Source of the DNA: Chelatococcus sp. HY11
GTDB taxonomy: Bacteria; Pseudomonadota; Alphaproteobacteria; Rhizobiales; Beijerinckiaceae
NCBI RefSeq assembly: GCF_018398335.1
Contig: NZ_JAHBRX010000001.1
Coordinates: 2,596,001 to 2,660,000, forward strand
Length of the DNA stretch: 64,000 bases
Direction of reading: 5' to 3'
A program made the position numbers and the translations under genes. Of the stretch, positions 24,699 to 33,010 are shown in pieces (position 1 is the stretch's first letter; each line of letters begins with the position of its first letter). The notes under the pieces are model-generated. The model saw only the letters and a list, made by a program, of their open reading frames with translations, was not told the origin of the DNA and did not search any database.

Positions 24699-25854
24699 TC
24701 TCTTCGCTTTCCTCAAGTTCTGCGCCGTCAAGAACCTCCCTCATTTCGTGCCGATCCAGATGGAGCAGGCGCGCCAGTTGGCCTTCGCTATAAAACCCGC
24801 GCTTCCAGGCTTCGCGCGCCAGCAGCGCAAGCCGGGGCGGCACCGGGCCGCGTGCGTCCGCTGCATGGAGGGAACGGTCGGGCAGTTCGCCCAGTACCTG
24901 ACGGGCCTGTTCATTCGTGATCCCGCCATTCTTTTGAAACCAATCCCACGTCCCACTCTTAGCCAAGGACAGGTCTTCCAGCCGGCGTACGATGGCCTCA
25001 CGGGCGAGACCGAAATCATGCGCAAGCAGGATAATATGGCGGCGGGTCAGGTGGGACTGGCCTGCGGTGATCTCCGCAAAACGCTGGCGCACTGCGCGCG
25101 CGGGCGCGAGGAACGCGGGCGCGAACGCGCCGGCATATCGTTCTTCGCGTGAGGAGAATTTCTCATCTTCGGTCAGCGCCTCTGGCTGGCGGCGGGCCGA
25201 GATAAAATGAGCAAGCTCGTGAATCCCGGTTTGCCGAAAGCGCTCCGGCGGATGGCTTGCATTGAGCAAGATACAGGCGCCGACAGCGTCATCATAAGCG
25301 AATAGTCCTGACACTTTACCGTCGAGCCGCCGTACATAGACGCGGATGCCGAGCTGTTCCAGGATTGGCACTATGTCGAGTACCGCCCCGGGCCCGAGGC
25401 CCAGCCAGTCGCGCAGCTCCTGCGCGTCCTGCTCGGCCTGCGCGCGCACGTCGCCCGGCAATATCGGACGCTCCGGCGGGAAATTGCGAATACGCTTCAC
25501 GCCGAGCGCATTTTCCAGTTCGACCTCGGCACGGACAAGGTCGTTCAGTAGGCGCACTGCATTCTCAATCGCGTCACCGCCGCTTTGAGGCAGCTTGCGG
25601 AAGCGCGGGACCATATCAAGGTGTACTGCCTCCTGACGCAAGATTGCGTTGGCAGAAGTGCCATAAATCGTTGCTAGCTTCTGTAGCTCGTCCATGCGTA
25701 TGCGACGTTGGCCTTTTTCGATGGCCACGATGGTGGTGCGGGCCACGTCAATGGCTTCAGCGGCGGCCGATTGCGTGAACTTTGCCGTCTCGCGCGCTAT
25801 GCGCAGCCGCTCGCCGACCTCCGTGTCGGGAAGTTTGTCTGAATTCTCAGTCAT
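24673..25854 (-). CDS. XRE regulator fused to ImmA/IrrE metalloprotease
   Basis: 393 residues. Residues about 12-65 form a Cro/CI-type helix-turn-helix (FTQSAAAEAIDVARTTIVAIEKGQR). Residues about 150-260 hold an ImmA/IrrE zincin: HELAHF at 212-217 with the downstream Glu in REERYAGAFAPAFLAP. The remaining C-terminal 130 residues are helical with a second possible DNA-binding segment (SEGQLARLLHLDRHEMREVL). Such fusions sense damage or phage signals and act on a regulator or toxin. Overlaps both neighbours by a few bases (ATGA-type upstream). Confidence 0.88.
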   Translation of the reverse strand: MTENSDKLPDTEVGERLRIARETAKFTQSAAAEAIDVARTTIVAIEKGQRRIRMDELQKLATIYGTSANAILRQEAVHLDMVPRFRKLPQSGGDAIENAVRLLNDLVRAEVELENALGVKRIRNFPPERPILPGDVRAQAEQDAQELRDWLGLGPGAVLDIVPILEQLGIRVYVRRLDGKVSGLFAYDDAVGACILLNASHPPERFRQTGIHELAHFISARRQPEALTEDEKFSSREERYAGAFAPAFLAPARAVRQRFAEITAGQSHLTRRHIILLAHDFGLAREAIVRRLEDLSLAKSGTWDWFQKNGGITNEQARQVLGELPDRSLHAADARGPVPPRLALLAREAWKRGFYSEGQLARLLHLDRHEMREVLDGAELEESEENELVKLPH

Positions 25855-27224
25855 TGTTCAGTACGCGCCCAGTGTCTTACGAACGAGCGCGCTCCCAGGG
25901 AGCTCATGTAAGTCTTCCATTCTTCTGAATGCTTGTTGAGGAGGGTCGCCAATCGCTCGTGAGCATCAGCGGGCGAAAGGCCCAGGGCCGGACCAAGCAA
26001 TGCTGCATGTCGGGCGATCTCGGCCTTATGGTCCTCGGATGCCATGTCCGCGAGGTGATCCATGTGAAGGACACCAGCAACCGCATAGTCGCGGAACGCG
26101 CCCTTCACTTTCGTAAAGCCCGGCGCGACCGCTTCCTCCAGCGTGCCAGCCGTCATGTCAGCGCAGATATAGGTGTCAGGATCTTCGGTGAGGCCTGCAG
26201 CGTGAACGCTCACGCGACGGAGCATACAGGCAGCACATACACCGCATTGCCGCTGCTTTCCGTTCACGGAGCTCCACTGGCTATTGCGCCAGCAGGATTT
26301 GGTGCCGCGCCAGCTCTCGGCGGTATCGATAGCCGCGAACGCGCGCAGCGTCTCGCCCTTGGTATTCCACAGGCGCGGGAAGACATAGCGGACCTCCTTG
26401 CCCAGCAAGGCTTTGACAAGCCGCTCCATCCGTCGCGTGAAACGAGGGTGATTGCGGAAATCGGGGTAGGCATGTCCTACCGTCAGGAGGGCGGGACCAA
26501 TCGCGCCCTGACCGCTTTCCGGAATGACGATTTCGTCGGCCCCAGTCAGATAAGCCGCTATTGCGCTGATAACAGCAAACTTGAAGCCGCGCGTCCGGGC
26601 GCTTGTTTCTCGGTTGGGCATATCTGACAGCACGTCATATGGCACAGCGGTAAAGGGCTCCGGCCTGCCGTTCAGACGTGGTCGGTCGGACGTCTTCGAT
26701 CCAACGCGCACCCGCACTAGGCGATCACCAAGCGCTGCGCCCGTAAGCCCTGCAACAGCACGCGAGTCCATGCCATCACTGAAGGCGAGGATCGCTTGCG
26801 TCGGTACTGGCAAAGGCAGCATACCCGGCGAGAGAACAGGTTCTGGTCGCTTGCGGGTTACGAACTTGATTGCCCACACATCCCCGGTGAGAAAGCCAAG
26901 CGCATCATGCAGGGCCTCAGCCACTTCCGGCGCGGCCCATCGCCCTGGATCGTGGACCGGGACGCGCAGGCTCAGGCGGCGGCCCCAGCCGTGGGTTGGC
27001 CGCTTTACGATCTTGTCAGCATATTCCACGGCCGCTGCAACGATGAGAGCGTCGTGGGTTATCGCCTCCCACCCTGCGAATGCGAACGACTCCAGCGCAG
27101 CGGTCGAGAACCTGACATCGCGCCCTAGCGTGAAGGCGACACGTCCGGTCCGCGCGTGTCGGCCCTGCTCGACGACATCAATCTCTTTTGCAGGCATATG
27201 CATGAAATAGGGATCAGCGCTCAT
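25851..27224 (-). CDS. QueC-like PP-loop enzyme (defence-associated)
   Basis: 457 residues, twice the length of housekeeping QueC. A PP-loop AFSDGMDS sits at 147-154 (canonical SGGxDS with Gly to Asp), preceded by a 145-residue N-terminal extension. A QueC-type zinc site appears as SCW (Cys311) and QCGVCAACMLRR (Cys327, 330, 333), with wider spacing than QueC. QueC makes 7-cyano-7-deazaguanine; QueC-like proteins also occur in the Qat and type IV CBASS antiphage systems. No queuosine genes are nearby and the gene is locked between a 186-aa protein and XRE-ImmA by overlapping starts, so a defence role is more likely than tRNA modification. Confidence 0.8.
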   Translation of the reverse strand: MSADPYFMHMPAKEIDVVEQGRHARTGRVAFTLGRDVRFSTAALESFAFAGWEAITHDALIVAAAVEYADKIVKRPTHGWGRRLSLRVPVHDPGRWAAPEVAEALHDALGFLTGDVWAIKFVTRKRPEPVLSPGMLPLPVPTQAILAFSDGMDSRAVAGLTGAALGDRLVRVRVGSKTSDRPRLNGRPEPFTAVPYDVLSDMPNRETSARTRGFKFAVISAIAAYLTGADEIVIPESGQGAIGPALLTVGHAYPDFRNHPRFTRRMERLVKALLGKEVRYVFPRLWNTKGETLRAFAAIDTAESWRGTKSCWRNSQWSSVNGKQRQCGVCAACMLRRVSVHAAGLTEDPDTYICADMTAGTLEEAVAPGFTKVKGAFRDYAVAGVLHMDHLADMASEDHKAEIARHAALLGPALGLSPADAHERLATLLNKHSEEWKTYMSSLGARSFVRHWARTEQ

Positions 27225-27781
27225 AGGCTTGGCCCCTCGTCGATTCCCGTGTGTCGGGGGAGACGGTCACCGCCATGCGGCGCCTTTCCATCAGACATCA
27301 TCCCCGAAACAACAGCTGCGAAATCCTGCTGGCGGCGCGCTGCGTCAAGCCGCTGACGCACAAAATTCGCACTGCGCGCACCGGCTTCACGGAGATAATG
27401 TTCTTCGACGCTTCGGAACCCGCCGCACACGCGCTCTGCGCAGGCATTTTCCAAGGTTGCCCTGTAGGCCGTGTCGCCCGTTAGCCCGTCCGCAACGGAT
27501 TGGATCGCGCAATCGATGACAAGATTGCTGGCCGCTGACCGTACACTTTTTTGCCGGACCGCCTCCAGACGCTGAATTTTGTCGTCCGCAAAAAGAGACC
27601 CCTGACCTCCGGATAGAATATCGCGGATGGATGCAAGTGGCGCCTCGCGCAAATCCTTCCGAAGGGCGTGAGGCAAGGCTTCGCAAACCTCGGCTGCGGA
27701 GTAAGCGGCCTTGGCCGCTCGCTCCGCGAGGTCTTTCCAGTGCCGTCTCATCGGCAGACTTTTATGAGGCCCATCACTCAT
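27221..27781 (-). CDS. Hypothetical first protein of the QueC-like operon
   Basis: 186 residues from ATG 27781, with GGAGAG upstream. Mostly helical (WKDLAERAAKAAYSAAEVCEAL; LRDIL-type helix; AACARVxGGF-like segment) with no recognised motif. The stop overlaps the QueC-like start (ATGA). In the Qat system a comparable small protein (QatB) precedes the QueC-like QatC, so this may be a substrate or partner of the PP-loop enzyme. That link rests on position and size only. Confidence 0.65.
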   Translation of the reverse strand: MSDGPHKSLPMRRHWKDLAERAAKAAYSAAEVCEALPHALRKDLREAPLASIRDILSGGQGSLFADDKIQRLEAVRQKSVRSAASNLVIDCAIQSVADGLTGDTAYRATLENACAERVCGGFRSVEEHYLREAGARSANFVRQRLDAARRQQDFAAVVSGMMSDGKAPHGGDRLPRHTGIDEGPSL

Positions 27782-27800
27782 GGCGACTCTCCATGTCAGG

Positions 27801-27830
27801 ACTATAGTAGAAAAGTGCTGACAATGTCAA
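27801..27830 (-). promoter_or_regulatory. Promoter and palindromic operator of the QueC-like operon
   Basis: On the minus strand TTGACA (27830-27825) and TATAGT (27806-27801) are separated by 18 bp, with the start codon 20 bp further on. The palindrome TGACAtTGTCA (27819-27829) overlaps the -35 box. A short palindrome at this place suits repression by the operon's own XRE protein. Confidence 0.6.
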
Positions 27831-27980
27831 ATTCGGTGTCGAGCTTGACCTCTCTTGCGTGTTGGGATTGCGAAGGGGCAGCACCCATGCAAGCGAGGCA
27901 TAGGTCGTCTGGACATAACTTCCCGCGTTGCCGTTCGCTCAATCCATGACGCCATCACGGCCGGGCGCGCCGCCCGGTCA

Positions 27981-28112
27981 ACGGCCTGCCCGCACCACCC
28001 CGGCTTTGCCGGGCCGTGTTGGCCGTACCTGCTTTCAGCAGTGACCCGGCGGCTTGTTCGCCCGTCCTTTCTCCTTGGCGTCTTGAGCCAACCGACAACA
28101 AAGGAGAAAGTC
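27981..28112 (+). promoter_or_regulatory. Structured leader, copy D (parB)
   Basis: Outer stem ACGGCC/GGCCGT (27981-27986/28021-28026). Invariant loop strands GCCCGCACCAC (27988-27998) and CCGTGTT (28014-28020) enclose the inner hairpin CCCGGC/GCCGGG (27999-28004/28008-28013). A second, perfect 10-bp stem CTTTCTCCTT/AAGGAGAAAG (28067-28076/28101-28110) hides the RBS. GCGTCTTGAG (28079-28088 region) is shared with copy A. Confidence 0.72.
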
Positions 28113-29963
28113 ATGACCGAGACGCTATCTATCCCTCTCAACAAGCTCGTCCCATGGGACGGCAATGTCCGCAAGACCGGTGTGTCCGAAGGAATCGAAG
28201 AGCTTTGTGCCTCGATTGCCGCACACGGGCTCTTGCAGGCGCCCATCGTCCGCAAAGTCAAAGGCGGTAAATATGCTGTCGTCGCCGGGCAGCGCCGATT
28301 GCTCGCCCTGAAACAGCTCGCTGAGAAGGGGAGCATCGCCAGCGACGCGGAAATCCCGTGCCAGCTTGTGACTACCAACGCTGATGCTGGTGAAATCAGC
28401 CTTGTCGAGAATGTCGTCAGGGTCGCCATGCACCCTGCAGACCAGTTCGAGGCCTTCCGAGACCTCGTGGACCGTGGTCTCAGCGCCGATGTCGTCGCTC
28501 GGCGGTTCGGGGTTAGCGAAGCTGTTGTCATCAAACGTCTGAAGCTGGGGCGTTTAAGCCCGGTCATCCTTGAGGCCTATCGTAACGGCGATATTGACCT
28601 CGAAGTCGCGCAAGCCTTCGCGATTTCGGATGATCACGCTGCCCAGGAGTGTGTGTTCTGCGATTTGCCGGAGTGGAACCGTTCAGCACGCCTTATCCGC
28701 AGCGTCCTGACGGAACATGAAATCGCTGTTTCCGACAAGCGTGTGCAGTTCGTTGGGCTTCATGCCTACGAGGAGGCTGGTGGCCTGGTGCGCCGCGACC
28801 TGTTCGACGACAGCCATAGTGGAACAATCCTGGACCCGGCGTTACTCGACCGTCTCGTAACCGAGAAGCTCGTTGCTATTGCCGACGGTGTGCGCGCCGA
28901 AGGCTGGGGCTGGGTTGAAATCATGCCTACGCTCGACCGTACCGCACTGGCAGAATATCGCCGTGCGGCTGCCGAGCGGGTTCCGTTGACTGACGAACAG
29001 CAGGCGGAAATCGACGCCCTGACTGCCGAGTACGATGAACTCGCCGACTCGGCTGAAGCTGACGAAGGCGATGAAACGGTGCTGGCGCGCCTTGATGAGA
29101 TCCAGGCCCGTCTCGATGACATCGAGGCACAGCAGGAGCGCTGGAGCGACGACGTCCTGGCGTCCGCTGGCGCTATCGTCAGCGTGGGCTGGGGCGGTGA
29201 TGTTGCTGTCGAGCGGGGTCTGATGCGTGGCGATGACGCCGTCGAGCCGGAGGTTGCTGAACAACCGGTTGCGGATGTCGTGCCATCAGCAGGGCTTCCG
29301 GCCACGCTCATCACCGACCTGACCGCACGTCGAACGTCGGCGTTGCAGGCAACAGCCGCTGGCAACGTATCAGTCATGGTAGCAGCCGTCGTTCATGCTC
29401 TGGCTCTACAGGCCTTCTATCGCTTCGCGCACGAGACCTGTGTGAAGCTGTCTGTCGATTTCGCCAGCCCGGAGCGCAGTATGAGCGTGCCGGAGGCCTA
29501 TGCCGCCGTGCAGCGGATGGCGGATTCGCATCGGGCATGGAGCGAGCGTCTTCCCGAAGATCCTGCCATGCTCTGGAACTGGTGCCTGCAGCAGCCGCAG
29601 GATGTGTTGCTGGCGCTGCTTGCCCATATCGGAGCGTTGTCAATCGATGCCATCCGACAGAAGGGTGATCGTATCGGTGGCGCACGTCTTGCCCACGCGG
29701 ACGCTTTGGCGGAAGCGATTGGGTTCGATATGGCAGAGCACTACGTTCCCGACGTTCCGACCTACTTCGGCCGGGTCAGCAGCGCGCAGATCGTATCGGC
29801 GCTCTGCGAGGCGAAAGGCACGCCTGCAGCCCCGGCATGGAGCCGGATGAAGAAAGCCGAGCTGGCAGCGCTTGCTGCCCGTGAGGTTGCCGGGACGGGC
29901 TGGCTTCCGGAAGTTCTTCGCGCTCGTGACCCGTTGTCCGACAGCTTGGACAACGCAGCTTAG
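28113..29963 (+). CDS. ParB/Spo0J-family protein
   Basis: 616 residues from ATG 28113, preceded by AAGGAGAAAG. N-terminal ParB domain: IPLNKLVPWDGNVRK, then VVAGQRRLLALKQL and NADAGEISLVENVVRVAMHPADQFEAF; a helix-turn-helix follows (ADVVARRFGVSEAVVIKRLKLGRL). The long C-terminal half is acidic and helical. Large ParB proteins without a ParA partner are common on alphaproteobacterial plasmids and integrative elements, with roles in partition, regulation or as nucleases. Leader copy D ties it to ardC and the 121-aa gene. A strong terminator follows. Confidence 0.85.
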   Translation: MTETLSIPLNKLVPWDGNVRKTGVSEGIEELCASIAAHGLLQAPIVRKVKGGKYAVVAGQRRLLALKQLAEKGSIASDAEIPCQLVTTNADAGEISLVENVVRVAMHPADQFEAFRDLVDRGLSADVVARRFGVSEAVVIKRLKLGRLSPVILEAYRNGDIDLEVAQAFAISDDHAAQECVFCDLPEWNRSARLIRSVLTEHEIAVSDKRVQFVGLHAYEEAGGLVRRDLFDDSHSGTILDPALLDRLVTEKLVAIADGVRAEGWGWVEIMPTLDRTALAEYRRAAAERVPLTDEQQAEIDALTAEYDELADSAEADEGDETVLARLDEIQARLDDIEAQQERWSDDVLASAGAIVSVGWGGDVAVERGLMRGDDAVEPEVAEQPVADVVPSAGLPATLITDLTARRTSALQATAAGNVSVMVAAVVHALALQAFYRFAHETCVKLSVDFASPERSMSVPEAYAAVQRMADSHRAWSERLPEDPAMLWNWCLQQPQDVLLALLAHIGALSIDAIRQKGDRIGGARLAHADALAEAIGFDMAEHYVPDVPTYFGRVSSAQIVSALCEAKGTPAAPAWSRMKKAELAALAAREVAGTGWLPEVLRARDPLSDSLDNAA

Positions 29964-29981
29964 TAGCCAATCAGCGACGAC

Positions 29982-30014
29982 GCCAACCGCGCCCTCGGCG
30001 CGGTTGGCTTTTTT
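29982..30014 (+). terminator. Intrinsic terminator after parB
   Basis: GCCAACCGCGCC (29982-29993) and GGCGCGGTTGGC (29997-30008), a perfect 12-bp stem with a 3-nt loop, followed by six T. Confidence 0.9.
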
Positions 30015-30031
30015 CTGTTCGTGGTCTAATT

Positions 30032-30148
30032 CGTCCCGTACGGGACGTTTTGGAGCTGTGCTCGGCAGTGAATACTAAAATCATCCCGTTCGGTTCTTTT
30101 TCTGGATTTTTAACGAATGTTTCGGTAAAATCGTCCCGATAGGGGTGA
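30032..30148 (+). promoter_or_regulatory. Three HipB-type operators
   Basis: CGTCCCGTACGGGACG (30032-30047) is a perfect 16-bp palindrome. Two relatives follow: TCATCCCGTTCGGTTC (30081-30096) and TCGTCCCGATAGGGGTGA (30131-30148), about 49-50 bp apart. The last abuts the hipB start at 30152. Repeated palindromes in the promoter are the usual autoregulatory arrangement of hipBA. Confidence 0.7.
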
Positions 30149-30151
30149 TTT

Positions 30152-30376
30152 ATGCAAACGATCCTAGACAGCAAGAGCTTGGGCCTTCTCATCCGCACAG
30201 AGAGGAAGGCGCAGAAATTGACGCAGGAGCAGCTGGCGGGCCTGACGGGTGTCGGCGTGCGCTTCGTGCGCGAGCTGGAGGCTGGAAAGGAAAGCTGCCA
30301 GATCGGCCGCGCCCTTCAGGTGGCGGCGTCCCTGGGGCTGACCGTGTCTGTCGGCAGACGGCAGGAGGGCGGCTGA
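30152..30376 (+). CDS. hipB: HipB-like antitoxin (XRE)
   Basis: 74 residues. A full Cro/CI helix-turn-helix: LGLLIRTERKAQKLTQEQLAGLTGVGVRFVRELEAGK, then a short beta tail ending SVGRRQEGG. As in other HipB proteins it should dimerise, bind the operators upstream and neutralise HipA. The stop overlaps the hipA ATG (TGATG), so the pair is co-translated. Confidence 0.85.
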   Translation: MQTILDSKSLGLLIRTERKAQKLTQEQLAGLTGVGVRFVRELEAGKESCQIGRALQVAASLGLTVSVGRRQEGG

Positions 30377-31635
30377 TGGCGCATCTGCTGGATGTGTGGT
30401 TCGGCGAGACGAAGGCCGGTGCGCTCGCTCAGGACGAGGCGGGGGCTCTGAGCTTTGCTTATGACCCCGGCTATCTCACGGGGCCGGACCCGCGCGCCAT
30501 CTCTTTTTCGATGCCACTGCAGGAGGCTCCCTATACGGATAGGGTTGTTCGCCCTTTCTTCTCCGGCCTGTTGCCGGATGAAGGGGCGCGCCAGCGTCTG
30601 GCGGGTGCGCTCGGAATCTCGGCGGGCAACGCTTTCGGGCTGCTGGAAGTTATCGGCGGTGAATGTGCCGGTGCCTTGTCTCTCTATCCGGCTGGTGAGG
30701 CACCGCCCTCGTCCGACGATGACGGCATCGAAATTTTGAGCCAGCCCCGCCTTGAGGAAATCCTCGGCAAGCTGCGTGAACGCCCTTTGCTCGGCGGCGA
30801 GGAAGGGGTGCGGCTTTCGCTCGCCGGCGCGCAGGACAAAATTGCTGTCTGCGTGGAAGGCGATGCCATTGGGCTCGCCAAAGGCGGGCGCCCGACGACG
30901 CATATCCTGAAGCCTTTCATCCAGGCGCTCGACGGCACGGTTGAGAACGAGCTGTTCTGTCTGCGGCTGGCAGCGCGCCTGAAGCTTCCCGTGCCTTCTG
31001 TCGAAATGCGCTACGGCGGAACGATCCCGTTTCTTCTTGTGGAACGCTACGACCGTGCCGCCCACAATGACGGGACCATCACGCGTCTTCATCAAGAGGA
31101 CTTCTGTCAGGCGCTCAGCGTGCCGCCAGAACTCAAATATGAGGAAGAAGGGGGGCCGGGAACAGAGCGGTCGTTGGGGCTGATCGACCGGGCCACCGCT
31201 CGCCCGGCGGCGGATCGGCTGGCCTTCATACGTGCGCTGATTTTCCATTACCTTGTCGGCAATGCCGACGCGCACGGGAAGAATTATGCCTTGCTTTATC
31301 GCGGTAAGGTTCCCGACCTTGCGCCACTCTACGATGTCGTCTGCACGGCCGCCTATCCGCGGCTTGCGAAGAAACAAGCCATGGCGATTGGCGGGCGGGC
31401 GGTCCCTGACACCATCCAGTTGAAACACTGGCTGACGCTCGTGCCAGAAACGCGAGGCGCGCAGCGCTTGTTAGTCAAGGACATCGCCGATCTTGCTGGA
31501 CGCATCGGGAAAGAGGCGGACGGGCTTCTGGCCGAGTTTGAGGAAGGCGGCACCAAAAATAAGGTCCTGAAGGCCGTCCGCGCGGTTATTGAGACGCGTG
31601 CGACTTATCTCCTGCGGATTGCAGGCAACGTGTGA
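30376..31635 (+). CDS. hipA: HipA-like serine/threonine kinase toxin
   Basis: 419 residues from ATG 30376 (a longer frame from 30145 merely reads through hipB). N-terminal HipA subdomain (LDVWFGETKAGAL ... ISFSMPL ... FFSGLLPDEGARQRLA), the ATP-binding SLAGAQDKIAV segment and the catalytic loop HYLVGNADAHGKNYALL, with DVVCT in place of the DFG loop. HipA toxins phosphorylate glutamyl-tRNA synthetase or related targets and cause dormancy. All key residues appear intact, so an active module is likely. Confidence 0.88.
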   Translation: MAHLLDVWFGETKAGALAQDEAGALSFAYDPGYLTGPDPRAISFSMPLQEAPYTDRVVRPFFSGLLPDEGARQRLAGALGISAGNAFGLLEVIGGECAGALSLYPAGEAPPSSDDDGIEILSQPRLEEILGKLRERPLLGGEEGVRLSLAGAQDKIAVCVEGDAIGLAKGGRPTTHILKPFIQALDGTVENELFCLRLAARLKLPVPSVEMRYGGTIPFLLVERYDRAAHNDGTITRLHQEDFCQALSVPPELKYEEEGGPGTERSLGLIDRATARPAADRLAFIRALIFHYLVGNADAHGKNYALLYRGKVPDLAPLYDVVCTAAYPRLAKKQAMAIGGRAVPDTIQLKHWLTLVPETRGAQRLLVKDIADLAGRIGKEADGLLAEFEEGGTKNKVLKAVRAVIETRATYLLRIAGNV

Positions 31636-32401
31636 GGGATCAGCCGAGTCCTACCCGACGGCAAGGAACGAGTTTGTCGACGCCTCGGATCCATAGACCT
31701 AGAAAGAGTAAGTAAAAAAGTCCGTGTCCCACATGACCACTTCAAAGAGAATCGAACGCTTCAGAAATGATTTGATTTTCGCCATTCCGCGATTTCCAAA
31801 TGACCGGGCGTCCAAAAAGGTGATGGAGCAAAAATCAATCACAGATGTCCTAATCGCCTACTTCAACTGGCGTATTCGCTTTGTCGGGCAGCGATCACGA
31901 TCAGTTTCCATCTGCGCCGAAGCTAAGAATGACTCTCGCTGGACTGTATGGGAACCACAGGTAGCAAAGCTACTTGCCAGAGTCCAAGCTGGTGAGGACT
32001 TGACGCCCCATCTATCACTCGCGCCTTTGACGCAAGGCTTTACGCCTGCTTCATCTGCCCCTAGCGCGACACTTGAGGACCGTTGGTCCGACAAAGACCA
32101 AGTTTTAAATGTGATGGGATTCCATCATTTCCATTTGGGCGATGTCACAGCTTCGCAAGATCATGCTGACCGGACAAACGAACTTGCGTTCTGTCATGTG
32201 ACGAGAAACGAATTTGAAATCGTCGCCATCTTCGATCACGACGTGTTTACTCCAGGGTCTACGGAACGCACTCGACTCCATGCCTTGCACGAGCAGCGCG
32301 CAACAGCGAATGTGCCTTCTGGTTCCGCAGTTTTGATGTCTGCAATTACCACCGCCGGGACGACTATGGGGGGAACGATGGCTGCGCAGCAGGTAGTTCG
32401 A

Positions 32402-33010
32402 CTAGCGCTCGTGGACAAAGGGTATCCATAGTTTGACTGCGGCGATGGCGACAAAGCCGAGGTAGGATTCCTTGGTCTTGTCGTATCGGGTGGCGACGCG
32501 TCGCCAATTCTTCAGCCTGTTGAAGAGCCGCTCGATCTGGTTTCGCCATTTGTATTTGGCTTTGTCGTGCGGGATCGGGTCGCGCCGATTGCTCTTTGCG
32601 GGGATGACGGCTTCGATGTCGGCCTCAGCGATCTCCTCGCGAATGGCGTCTGCATCGTAGCCCTTGTCGGCCAGGAAAGCCTCGATCCGGTCGGAAATCA
32701 TCCGAAACAAAGGCGCAAAGCCTTGGGTGTCGTGGGTTTGCCCGGGCGTCAGGAGGAAACCGAGCGGACGGCCTTTGGCATCGCATCGGGCATGGAGCTT
32801 GGTGGTGAAGCCGCCGCGCGATCGGCCAAGCGCCTCGGCCTCCTGAGTCCCCTTTTTATGCCGACCGCACAATGATGTGCCCGGACAACCGTGCTGTCGA
32901 TCATGTCGGCGCTTCGATCGCGCTCGACCAGTTCGGCCAGGGTTTCGAGCATTGCCTCGAATACGCCGGTCTCGACCCAGCGTCGGTAACGGCGGAAGAC
33001 GCTGTTCCAC
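32402..33010 (-). CDS. IS5-family transposase, frame B (frameshift product)
   Basis: Conserved sequence begins about HKKGTQEAEALGRSRGGFTTKLH, followed by the second catalytic Asp (FLADKGYDAD) and the Glu region KWRNQIERLFNRLKNWRRVATRYDK. The first 60 residues of this open frame are the shadow of frame A and are not native. The stop codon uses the TA target duplication at the left end of the element. Confidence 0.82.
   Translation of the reverse strand: MEQRLPPLPTLGRDRRIRGNARNPGRTGRARSKRRHDRQHGCPGTSLCGRHKKGTQEAEALGRSRGGFTTKLHARCDAKGRPLGFLLTPGQTHDTQGFAPLFRMISDRIEAFLADKGYDADAIREEIAEADIEAVIPAKSNRRDPIPHDKAKYKWRNQIERLFNRLKNWRRVATRYDKTKESYLGFVAIAAVKLWIPFVHER

Noticed and set aside
24084-27781. Complete Qat or type IV CBASS system
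   Set aside because: Only a QueC-like gene and perhaps a QatB-sized protein are present; no KAP-type ATPase, TatD nuclease or cyclase gene was found.
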